From Agrobacterium tumefaciens (GTDB lineage: Bacteria; Pseudomonadota; Alphaproteobacteria; Rhizobiales; Rhizobiaceae): DNA of 37,614 nucleotides. The notes under the pieces are model-generated. The model saw nothing but the letters and a program-made list of their open reading frames with translations, was not told where the DNA came from and ran no database searches. Shown here piece by piece: positions 25,357 to 32,628 of this stretch; the stretch's first letter is position 1, and each line of letters starts with the position of its first letter. The stretch spans positions 1 to 37,614 of the forward strand of contig NZ_WJOK01000037.1 of the NCBI RefSeq assembly GCF_009649785.1, read 5' to 3'. Both the position numbers and the translations under genes were made by a program.

Positions 25357-26634
25357 ATGGCTCGCATTGTCATGAAATTCGGCGGCACGTCCGTCGCGAA
25401 CCTCGAACGCATTCACAATGTCGCACGGCATGTGAAACGCGAAGTGGATGCCGGCCATGAAGTGGCCGTGGTCGTTTCCGCCATGTCCGGTAAAACCAAC
25501 GAGTTGGTGGACTGGGTGCAGAATGCTGCGAAGGTGGCCGGCGCCAACGCCGCCTCCTTTTACGATGCACGCGAATATGACGCGGTCGTTGCATCCGGCG
25601 AGCAGGTGACATCGGGTCTTCTGGCGATCACGCTGCAATCCATGGGCATCAATGCGCGCTCATGGCAGGGCTGGCAGATTCCGATCCGCACAGACAACGC
25701 ACATGGTGCCGCCCGCATTCTCGAGATTGACGGTTCGGATATCGTTCACCGCATGGGCGAGGGCCAGGTTGCCGTTGTTGCCGGTTTCCAGGGCATCGGC
25801 CCGGATAACCGCATTGCGACGCTCGGTCGTGGCGGTTCGGACACATCAGCCGTTGCCATCGCCGCCGCCGTCAAGGCGGACCGTTGCGATATCTATACCG
25901 ATGTCGATGGCGTCTATACCACCGATCCGCGCATCGAGCCCAAGGCTCGCCGCATGAAGAAGATCGCTTTCGAGGAAATGCTCGAAATGGCGTCTCTCGG
26001 TGCGAAGGTTCTGCAGGTTCGCTCCGTCGAGCTTGCCATGGTACACAAGGTGCGCACCTTCGTTCGCTCCAGTTTCGAGGATCCCGATGCGCCGGGCATG
26101 GGCGACCTCATCAACCCGCCCGGTACTTTGATTTGTGACGAGGAAGAAATCGTGGAACAGGAAGTCGTAACCGGCATCGCCTATGCCAAGGATGAAGCAC
26201 AGATCTCGCTGCGCCGCGTGGCCGACCGTCCGGGCGTCTCCGCCGCGATCTTCGGGCCACTGGCCGAAGCGCATATCAATGTCGACATGATCGTGCAGAA
26301 CATCTCCGAAGATGGGTCGCGCACCGACATGACCTTCACCGTTCCTTCAGGCGACGTTGCCAAGGCTCTGCGCGTTCTGGACGAGAACAAGGCCCAGATC
26401 GGCTTCGACGTTGCGCAGAACGAGACCGGCCTTGCCAAGGTTTCGGTCATCGGTATCGGCATGCGCAGCCATGCTGGCGTTGCTGCCAGCGCCTTCAAGG
26501 CGCTTGCCGAGAAAAACATCAACATCAAGGCCATCACCACCTCCGAGATCAAGATTTCGATCCTGATCGACGGTGCCTATGCCGAACTGGCCGTTCGCAC
26601 TTTGCATTCTGCTTACGGTCTCGATAAGAACTAA
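25357..26634 (+). CDS. lysC: Aspartate kinase
   Basis: A 425-residue enzyme that phosphorylates aspartate, the first step to lysine, threonine, methionine, diaminopimelate and aspartate semialdehyde. The amino-acid kinase domain begins RIVMKFGGTSV, with SAMSGKTNELVD, ASGEQVTSGLL, GRGGSDTSAVAIAAA and DIYTDVDGVYTTDPR. Two C-terminal ACT domains from about 265 (KDEAQISLRRVADRPGVSA, VSVIGIGMRSHAGVA) bind feedback inhibitors. The start MARIVMK matches the family; an in-frame ATG at 25339 would add six residues, but AAGGG abuts it with no spacing. ptsP follows on the same strand 176 bases later. Product availability also matters for the spermidine genes upstream. Confidence 0.95.
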   Translation: MARIVMKFGGTSVANLERIHNVARHVKREVDAGHEVAVVVSAMSGKTNELVDWVQNAAKVAGANAASFYDAREYDAVVASGEQVTSGLLAITLQSMGINARSWQGWQIPIRTDNAHGAARILEIDGSDIVHRMGEGQVAVVAGFQGIGPDNRIATLGRGGSDTSAVAIAAAVKADRCDIYTDVDGVYTTDPRIEPKARRMKKIAFEEMLEMASLGAKVLQVRSVELAMVHKVRTFVRSSFEDPDAPGMGDLINPPGTLICDEEEIVEQEVVTGIAYAKDEAQISLRRVADRPGVSAAIFGPLAEAHINVDMIVQNISEDGSRTDMTFTVPSGDVAKALRVLDENKAQIGFDVAQNETGLAKVSVIGIGMRSHAGVAASAFKALAEKNINIKAITTSEIKISILIDGAYAELAVRTLHSAYGLDKN

Positions 26635-26642
26635 GCTCGAGA

Positions 26643-26726
26643 CATCGGTTCCCGATGCTCCGATTCTTCGGGGTTGCGTTCTTCCGATGTGGCGTTTCAT
26701 GAAAGCGTGTCCCTTGCGGGACGCGC
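26643..26726 (+). other. Two hairpins between lysC and ptsP
   Basis: CATCGG-TTC-CCGATG (26643-26657) and GCGTGTCCC-TTGC-GGGACGCGC (26705-26726, one G-T pair). The second is a strong stem but its tail is TTCTCG, so termination is uncertain. AT-rich sequence after it (26735-26775) could hold a ptsP promoter. Confidence 0.4.
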
Positions 26727-26810
26727 TTCTCGCGCTATAAATTTTTTAAATGACGTTTTGATTCTCGAATATTATGACATTCGGATCGGAAGCGTCGGGG
26801 AGCAAACGCG

Positions 26811-29078
26811 ATGAGAGACCTTTCTGCAGGTCCGCGCGTCCTGCTAAAGCGGCTGCGCGAAATGATGGCGGAGCACCTTGAGCCGCAGGACCGTCTGGAC
26901 CAGATCGTCCGTCAGATAGCCAGCAACATGGTGGCGGAGGTTTGCTCGGTCTACGTGCTGCGTTCCGACAGCGTGCTGGAGCTTTACGCTACCGAAGGTC
27001 TCAACAAGGATGCCGTGCATCTTGCCCAGCTGAAAATGGGGCAGGGTCTTGTCGGTACCATTGCCGCTTCCGCCCAACCTCTCAATCTTTCCGATGCGCA
27101 GGCGCATCCGGCTTTCCGCTATCTTCCTGAAACCGGTGAGGAAATTTATCATTCCTTCCTCGGCGTGCCGATTTTGCGCTCCGGTCGCACTCTTGGCGTT
27201 CTTGTGGTCCAGAACAAGGTCAGCCGAACATACCGGGAGGATGAAGTTGAAGCCCTCGAGACAACCGCGATGCTCATCGCTGAAATAGTGGCGAGCGGTG
27301 AATTGAAAAAAATCACCCGCCCCGGTGTGGAGCTGGACCTGACGCGTGCCGTTTCCATTGATGGCGATGCTTATGGCGAAGGCATCGGTCTTGGTCATGT
27401 CGTGCTGCACGACCCCCGAATCGTTGTCACCAATCTGCTGAATGAGGATGCCGATACCGAAATCCTGCGTCTTGCCGACGCCATCGGTTCGCTGCGCCTG
27501 TCGATCGACGACATGTTGCAGCGCCGCGACGTCCCGACCGAAGGCGAGCATCGCGAGGTTCTTGAGACCTACCGCATGTTCGCCCACGATCAGGGCTGGG
27601 TGCGGCGCATGGAAGAAGCTATCCGCAACGGCCTGACGGCGGAAGCTGCGGTCGAGAAAGTGCAGAGCGACACAAAGGCGCGCATGATGCGCCTGACCGA
27701 TCCCTATCTTCGCGAGCGCATGCATGATTTCGACGATCTCGCCAACCGGCTGCTGCGCCAGTTGATCGGTTTCGGCGGTCGAAGCCCCGAGCATGATTTT
27801 CCGCTGGACGCCATCGTTCTGGCGCGCGCCATGGGTGCCGCCGAATTGCTGGATTACCCGCGTGAGAAATTGCGCGGCCTGGTGCTCGAAGACGGTGCGG
27901 TGACGAGCCACGTCGTCATCGTGGCGCGCGCCATGGGCATTCCGATCATCGGGCAGGCGACAGGCATCGTCGCCCTCGCTGAAAATAACGATCCCATCAT
28001 CATCGACGGCGATGACGGCCAGGTGCATTTGCGCCCGATGTCGGATTTGCAGCGCGCCTATGAGGAGAAGGTGCGCCTGCGTGCCAAGCGCCAGGAGCAG
28101 TTCCGGGCGCTTCGCAATGTCGAGCCGATCACCAAGGATGGCCAGAAGGTCAACCTCAAGATGAATGCGGGTCTTCTCGTAGACCTGCCGCAGCTCGAGG
28201 AATCCGGCGCCGATGGCATCGGCCTGTTCCGCACCGAGCTGCAGTTCATGATCGCCTCCAACATGCCCAAGGGCGAGGAGCAGGAAGCGTTCTATAGGTC
28301 CGTCTTGCGGCAGGCCAAGGGCAAGAGCGTTACCTTCCGCACGCTGGATATTGGCGGCGACAAGGTCGTTTCCTATATGCGCGGCCAGGAAGAGGAAAAC
28401 CCGGCGCTCGGCTGGCGGGCGATCCGCCTGTCGCTCGACCGCCCGGGTCTGATGCGCACACAGATGCGCGCGCTTCTGCGTGCTGCCTCAGGTGCTGAAC
28501 TACGCATGATGTTGCCGATGGTGACGGAGGTTTCCGAAATCCGCGCGGCGCGCGATCTGCTTCAGAAGGAAGTGCAGCATCTTTCGAAATTCAGCCATGC
28601 GCTTCCGAAAAAGCTGCAATTTGGTGCGATGCTGGAAGTACCTTCGCTGATGTGGCAGCTCGATGAGCTGATGCAGGAAGTGGATTTCGTCTCCGTCGGT
28701 TCGAACGACCTGTTCCAGTTTTCGATGGCGGTCGATCGCGGCAATGCAAGGGTTTCGGATCGTTTCGACAATCTTGGTAAGCCGTTCCTGCGCATTCTGC
28801 GCGATATCGTGCGCGCTGGCGAAAAGCACCACACCTCGGTCACGCTTTGCGGCGAAATGGCAAGCAAGCCACTTTCGGCCATGGCTTTGATCGGCCTTGG
28901 TTTCCGTTCGGTTTCCATGTCGCCGACGGCGATTGGTCCCGTCAAGGCCATGCTTCTCGGGCTTGATGCCGCGAGCCTTGCCGATGAGCTGAACGCTGCG
29001 CTCGACGATCATAATTCGCTGGAAAGCGCGCGCGAGGTGTTGTTACGCTTTGCCGCGACGCATTCCATTCCCATTTAA
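26811..29078 (+). CDS. ptsP: Phosphoenolpyruvate-protein phosphotransferase of the nitrogen PTS (EI-Ntr)
   Basis: A 755-residue cytoplasmic enzyme that passes phosphate from PEP to NPr and on to PtsN, in a regulatory PTS linked to nitrogen and potassium status. A GAF sensor domain lies at about 20-165 (MGQGLVGTIAAS, FLGVPILRSGRTLGVL), the PEP-utilising N-domain at about 170-310, and the swivelling phosphohistidine domain has His367 in GAVTSHVVIVARAMG. The C-terminal PEP-binding barrel shows GADGIGLFRTELQFM, FRTLDIGGDK, GSNDLFQFSMAVDRGN and the cysteine in TLCGEMAS. The length is normal for EI-Ntr. GGGGAG precedes the ATG. prfA starts 28 bases after the stop, suggesting co-transcription. Confidence 0.95.
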   Translation: MRDLSAGPRVLLKRLREMMAEHLEPQDRLDQIVRQIASNMVAEVCSVYVLRSDSVLELYATEGLNKDAVHLAQLKMGQGLVGTIAASAQPLNLSDAQAHPAFRYLPETGEEIYHSFLGVPILRSGRTLGVLVVQNKVSRTYREDEVEALETTAMLIAEIVASGELKKITRPGVELDLTRAVSIDGDAYGEGIGLGHVVLHDPRIVVTNLLNEDADTEILRLADAIGSLRLSIDDMLQRRDVPTEGEHREVLETYRMFAHDQGWVRRMEEAIRNGLTAEAAVEKVQSDTKARMMRLTDPYLRERMHDFDDLANRLLRQLIGFGGRSPEHDFPLDAIVLARAMGAAELLDYPREKLRGLVLEDGAVTSHVVIVARAMGIPIIGQATGIVALAENNDPIIIDGDDGQVHLRPMSDLQRAYEEKVRLRAKRQEQFRALRNVEPITKDGQKVNLKMNAGLLVDLPQLEESGADGIGLFRTELQFMIASNMPKGEEQEAFYRSVLRQAKGKSVTFRTLDIGGDKVVSYMRGQEEENPALGWRAIRLSLDRPGLMRTQMRALLRAASGAELRMMLPMVTEVSEIRAARDLLQKEVQHLSKFSHALPKKLQFGAMLEVPSLMWQLDELMQEVDFVSVGSNDLFQFSMAVDRGNARVSDRFDNLGKPFLRILRDIVRAGEKHHTSVTLCGEMASKPLSAMALIGLGFRSVSMSPTAIGPVKAMLLGLDAASLADELNAALDDHNSLESAREVLLRFAATHSIPI

Positions 29079-29106
29079 AAGACCTGTTTCATAATCGGAG
29101 TGACTG

Positions 29107-30189
29107 GTGGCGAAGCTTCCCGTCGAAAAAATGCGCGAGTTGGAAAGGCGTTTCGGAGAGATCGAAGCGCGGATGTCGGCTGGTCCGGCAGCGGATGTCT
29201 ATGTGAAGCTGGCTTCGGAATATTCCGAACTTGAGCCGGTGGTGAAAAAAGTCCGTGAATACGAAAAGGCGGTCTCCGAGGCCGCCGATCTGCAGGCGCT
29301 GCTTGCCGACAAGACGACCGACAAGGACATGCGCGATCTGGCGGAAATGGAGCTGCCGGAGGTCGAGGCCCGAATTGGCCAGCTTGAGAAGGAAATGCAG
29401 GTCCTGCTGCTTCCCAAGGATGCGGCGGACGAAAAAAGCGCCATCCTCGAAATCCGCGCCGGCACGGGCGGATCCGAAGCGGCACTTTTCGCCGGCGATC
29501 TGTTTCGCATGTATGAGCGCTTCGCTTCAGCCAAGGGCTGGAAAGTTGAAGTTCTTTCCGCAAGCGAAGGCGAGGCGGGCGGTTACAAGGAAATCATCGC
29601 CACGATCAGCGGGCGAGGGGTGTTTTCCAAGCTGAAATTCGAATCCGGCGTGCACCGGGTGCAGCGCGTGCCGGAAACAGAAGCGAGCGGCCGCATCCAC
29701 ACCTCGGCAGCCACTGTTGCCGTGCTGCCGGAGGCGGAGGATATCGATGTCGAAATTCGCCCGGAAGATATCCGTATCGACACGATGCGGGCTTCGGGTG
29801 CAGGTGGCCAGCACGTCAATACCACTGACTCCGCCGTTCGCATCACCCATCTTCCGACGGGTTTGATCGTTACCAGTTCTGAAAAGTCGCAGCACCAGAA
29901 CCGCGCCAAGGCCATGCAGGTTCTGCGCTCGCGTCTTTACGACATCGAGCGACAGAAGGTGGAAAGCGAGCGTTCAGCCGACCGCAAGAGCCAGGTCGGT
30001 TCCGGCGACCGTTCCGAGCGCATCCGCACTTACAATTTTCCGCAGGGGCGGGTCACTGATCACCGCATCAACCTGACCCTCTACAAGCTCGACCGGATGA
30101 TCGAAGGCGAGATCGACGAGCTTGTCGACGCGCTGATTGCTGATTATCAGGCCGGTCAGCTTGCCCAGCTCGGCGAACAACAGCTTTGA
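29107..30189 (+). CDS. prfA: Peptide chain release factor 1
   Basis: A 360-residue release factor that terminates translation at UAA and UAG. The start is GTG, with CGGAG six bases upstream, and gives the family N-terminus [13 protein letters not shown] coiled-coil domain 1 is followed by the catalytic loop [15 protein letters not shown] near 230-245, whose Gln is the methylation target of PrmC. The class-1 stop-codon loop lies before it in the [10 protein letters not shown] region. The next gene, prmC, encodes that methyltransferase and overlaps the stop codon by three bases. Confidence 0.96.
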   Translation: MAKLPVEKMRELERRFGEIEARMSAGPAADVYVKLASEYSELEPVVKKVREYEKAVSEAADLQALLADKTTDKDMRDLAEMELPEVEARIGQLEKEMQVLLLPKDAADEKSAILEIRAGTGGSEAALFAGDLFRMYERFASAKGWKVEVLSASEGEAGGYKEIIATISGRGVFSKLKFESGVHRVQRVPETEASGRIHTSAATVAVLPEAEDIDVEIRPEDIRIDTMRASGAGGQHVNTTDSAVRITHLPTGLIVTSSEKSQHQNRAKAMQVLRSRLYDIERQKVESERSADRKSQVGSGDRSERIRTYNFPQGRVTDHRINLTLYKLDRMIEGEIDELVDALIADYQAGQLAQLGEQQL

Positions 30190-31055
30190 GTGGCGGCGCT
30201 GACGGGACCGTTTCGACCGAGCTTGCCGCAGCCCGCAAACGGCTGCAGGCGGCGGGCATCGCCGATCCGCTGCTTGATGCGCGCCTGCTGGTCGCCGACG
30301 TTACCGGTTTTTCACTGACCGATTTCGTGATGAAACCGGACCATCCCGTCACTCGGGAAGAAAGCGCCCGCATTGCCGCCATGGTCGAAAGGCGCGCAGG
30401 CGGAGAGCCAGTCCATCGTATTCTCGGCTACCGCGAATTTCACGGGCTCGATCTTCTTTTATCGACGGAGACGCTCGAACCCCGCCCGGATACGGAAGTT
30501 CTGGTCGATACGCTGTTGCCTGCGTTGAAAAAAAATGTTGCCGACAAGGGCAGTGCGCGCATTCTGGATCTGGGTACGGGCACGGGTGCGATCTGTCTGG
30601 CGCTTCTCAAGGAATGTCCGGAAGCAACTGGCGTCGGCAGCGATATCTCCGCCGATGCGCTGGAAACCGCAGCGAAAAACGCTGCCCGAAATGGTCTCGC
30701 CTCGCGTTTTGAAACCATGCGTAGCGACTGGTTCAAAAAAATCTCTGGCAGGTTTGACATAATTGTGTCGAATCCGCCTTATATAAAAAGTGACATCGTC
30801 ACAACGCTAGACCGAGAGGTTCGCCATCACGATCCGATGGCGGCGCTGGACGGAGGTCAGGACGGCCTTGCACCGTACCGCCTCATCGCTGCCGACGCAG
30901 GCCGCTTTCTTGTGGAAAACGGGATTGTCGGTGTGGAGATCGGTTTCGATCAAAGGCTTGATGTTTCCGCTATATTTGCTTCCCACGGCTTCTCTCTTCT
31001 CGACGCTGTGAAGGATTATGGCGGCAACGACAGAGTTTTGACCTTCCGGAGATAG
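30186..31055 (+). CDS. prmC: Release factor glutamine methyltransferase
   Basis: A 289-residue SAM-dependent enzyme that methylates the GGQ glutamine of release factors. The N-terminal helical domain (residues 1-85) binds the factor. The methyltransferase domain has [16 protein letters not shown] near 118-133, the adenine-binding DIS motif and the signature NPPY in [11 protein letters not shown]. No ATG or GTG is available at a sensible position: the frame begins with TTG at 30186, overlapping the prfA TGA as TTGA. This suggests translation coupled to prfA termination, fitting because both proteins act on the same event. Confidence 0.92.
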   Translation: MSGGADGTVSTELAAARKRLQAAGIADPLLDARLLVADVTGFSLTDFVMKPDHPVTREESARIAAMVERRAGGEPVHRILGYREFHGLDLLLSTETLEPRPDTEVLVDTLLPALKKNVADKGSARILDLGTGTGAICLALLKECPEATGVGSDISADALETAAKNAARNGLASRFETMRSDWFKKISGRFDIIVSNPPYIKSDIVTTLDREVRHHDPMAALDGGQDGLAPYRLIAADAGRFLVENGIVGVEIGFDQRLDVSAIFASHGFSLLDAVKDYGGNDRVLTFRR

Positions 31056-31149
31056 TTGTTCGCGATACGTCTGCGGATTATTTGCAAGGATATTTTGCAC
31101 AGCAAAAGAAAAGGCTTGGATTTCCGCATGAAGCGGGATAGTTTGCCGC

Positions 31150-31253
31150 CACATGCCGGGTGGCTGAGGACGAATTTAGATTCGTCAGGGTATGGGTCAG
31201 TCCCGAAGCGGGTTCTTTTGAGAACCCTGAAGGCTGGGCGTTTCCGGCATGTG
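31150..31253 (+). ncRNA. Candidate structured RNA upstream of the DUF4167 gene
   Basis: A 10-bp perfect outer stem, CACATGCCGG (31150-31159) with CCGGCATGTG (31244-31253), encloses two perfect 7-bp hairpins with tetraloops: GACGAAT-TTAG-ATTCGTC (31169-31186) and GGGTTCT-TTTG-AGAACCC (31210-31227). The unpaired joins are purine-rich. The region lies in the 395-base gap between prmC and the DUF4167 gene, co-oriented with both, so it could be a cis-acting leader or a separate RNA. A further small dyad TTTTGC-ACA-GCAAAA lies at 31093-31107 and a palindrome CGACCGGTCG at 31299-31308. I could not match it to a known riboswitch or sRNA family, and the strand is inferred from the flanking genes. Confidence 0.6.
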
Positions 31254-31450
31254 AATCAGTAAACTTTGTTCGCAGGTGGCTCGTTGCAGCATTTTGCGCG
31301 ACCGGTCGTCATACGCGGGGTCTTGTCTGGGGTTATCTTCAGCAGGGCGCGTAATGGAGCAATTTCAGGAAAAGTTTCCAGCGGTTTTCCGCCCGGAATT
31401 GCATGAAAATAACCAGATTGTCAGCAAAACAGAATTCAGGTGAGCAATTG

Positions 31451-32257
31451 ATGAGGCCAGGACAGCAAAACAAGCGCGGCCGGGGGCGTGGAAGCAACAA
31501 CAACAATAACAATGGTGGCGGTAACAACAACAACTTCAACCGCAAGGGCGGTAACCCGCTTACCAGGACTTATGACAGCTCCGGTCCCGATGTTAAAATT
31601 CGTGGCACAGCCCAGCACATAGCGGAAAAATACGCCACCCTTGCGCGGGACGCGCAGAGTGCTGGCGACCGCGTGATCGCTGAAAACTATCTGCAGCACG
31701 CTGAACACTACAATCGTATCATCGCCACCGCTCAGGCCCAGATGCAGGAGCGTTTCCAGCGCGACGACCGTGGCGAATACAATGCTTCGGATGCCGACGA
31801 TATGGATATGAACGACGGTGACGATGGTGCACCGCAGCAGCAGTTCGAACAGCCGGAACGGGTTCAGCAGCCGGAGCGCCAGGAACGGCAGGAGCGTGCC
31901 GAGCGTTCCGAGCCGCGTCAGGAACGCCGTGAGCGCCCGGACCGCCGCGAACGGCAGGAGCGCCAGCCGCGCCAGCCGCAGGCTTCGGACGAACGGCAGC
32001 AGCCGGTATACGACGCCAGCCAGGCGCCTCAGCCCGTCATCGAAGGCACGCCTATGGAAGTGGCCGTCGAGGAACAGCAGCAGCAGACGGAAGCGCCAGC
32101 GACTGAACGCGCACCAAAGGCCCGCCGCGCCACTGGCCCACGCCCGCGTCGCCCGCGCCGCGCCGCAACCGCGGAAGGTGCTGAGGGTGCCGAAGGCGGA
32201 GATACGCCAGCCGGTGATGAGGCAACACCTGCCACGCTCGAAAACGCTGCTGAATAA
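31451..32257 (+). CDS. DUF4167 protein, low-complexity and probably RNA-binding
   Basis: A 268-residue protein beginning MRPGQQNKRGRGRG, the hallmark of DUF4167. An Asn/Gly-rich stretch follows (residues 13-33) and then the conserved core KGGNPLTRTYDSSGPDVKIRGTA-like block at about 34-100, with helices containing the HIAEKYATLARDAQSAGDRV and NYLQHAEHYNRI segments. The remainder is disordered: acidic Asp patch, long Gln/Glu/Arg/Pro tract (RQERQERAERSEPRQERRER), then an Ala/Arg/Pro end. Arg-Gly and Asn-rich composition suggests RNA binding, but the function is not established. GGTGAG precedes ATG 31451; an upstream in-frame ATG at 31403 has no ribosome binding site. It follows prfA-prmC and a possible structured leader. 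Confidence 0.85.
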   Translation: MRPGQQNKRGRGRGSNNNNNNGGGNNNNFNRKGGNPLTRTYDSSGPDVKIRGTAQHIAEKYATLARDAQSAGDRVIAENYLQHAEHYNRIIATAQAQMQERFQRDDRGEYNASDADDMDMNDGDDGAPQQQFEQPERVQQPERQERQERAERSEPRQERRERPDRRERQERQPRQPQASDERQQPVYDASQAPQPVIEGTPMEVAVEEQQQQTEAPATERAPKARRATGPRPRRPRRAATAEGAEGAEGGDTPAGDEATPATLENAAE

Positions 32258-32285
32258 GCAGGGTTTTCAAAATACCACGCGATTG

Positions 32286-32320
32286 AAAAAACTCCGGCTT
32301 GCCGGAGTTTTTTTGTTTTT
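32286..32320 (+). terminator. Intrinsic terminator after the DUF4167 gene
   Basis: CTCCGG-CTTG-CCGGAG core (32292-32307), with flanking AAAAAA and TTTTTTTGTTTTT, makes a bidirectional-looking intrinsic terminator 30 bases after the stop. Confidence 0.93.
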
Positions 32321-32428
32321 GGGGTCGGGTGTAAAAGCTTGGGCGCTTTTCGAAGGGGGCAATCGCGGCAAACAGTCGTGACGCTTATCAAGTCCGGCTA
32401 AAATTTCCCCGGCAGTCGTTTTCCTCCC

Positions 32429-32457
32429 CTTTAAACCGATGAAAATGCCTCCCATAT
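32429..32457 (+). promoter_or_regulatory. Candidate heat-shock (RpoH) promoter of clpB
   Basis: CTTTAAA (32429-32435), 15-base spacer, CCCATAT (32451-32457) resembles the sigma-32 pattern CTTGAAA / CCCCATAT with one mismatch in each box. Heat-shock control is expected for clpB. Transcription would start near 32464, leaving a leader of about 165 bases that contains a TTGAGG-GAG-CCTCAA hairpin (about 32567-32581). Confidence 0.5.
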
Positions 32458-32628
32458 TCGTGCGGTAAGGACGGATGCCGCATGCAGCGGTAACCGCCCA
32501 TCAAGAGGCGGCAATCGTGAAATCTGTAAAACGCGACTGCCGTAGCGGGGCTTGCCTTTGAGGGAGCCTCAACCCAAACACCCGGATCCGTGCCGAAAGC
32601 GGGCGGGCCGGTATATGGAGGTTCGACT

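Noticed and set aside
25357..25400. Lysine riboswitch controlling lysC
   Set aside because: The upstream region shows other stems but none of the conserved lysine riboswitch core that I know, and such riboswitches are not typical of Rhizobiales.
26643..26657. CATCGG-TTC-CCGATG after lysC as its terminator
   Set aside because: Only six pairs with a three-base loop and no T-tract; recorded as a hairpin only.
31160..31354. A 64-codon plus-strand frame in the prmC-DUF4167 gap
   Set aside because: It begins inside the outer stem of the folded element and its sequence constraint is explained by perfect hairpins; no ribosome binding site is convincing.
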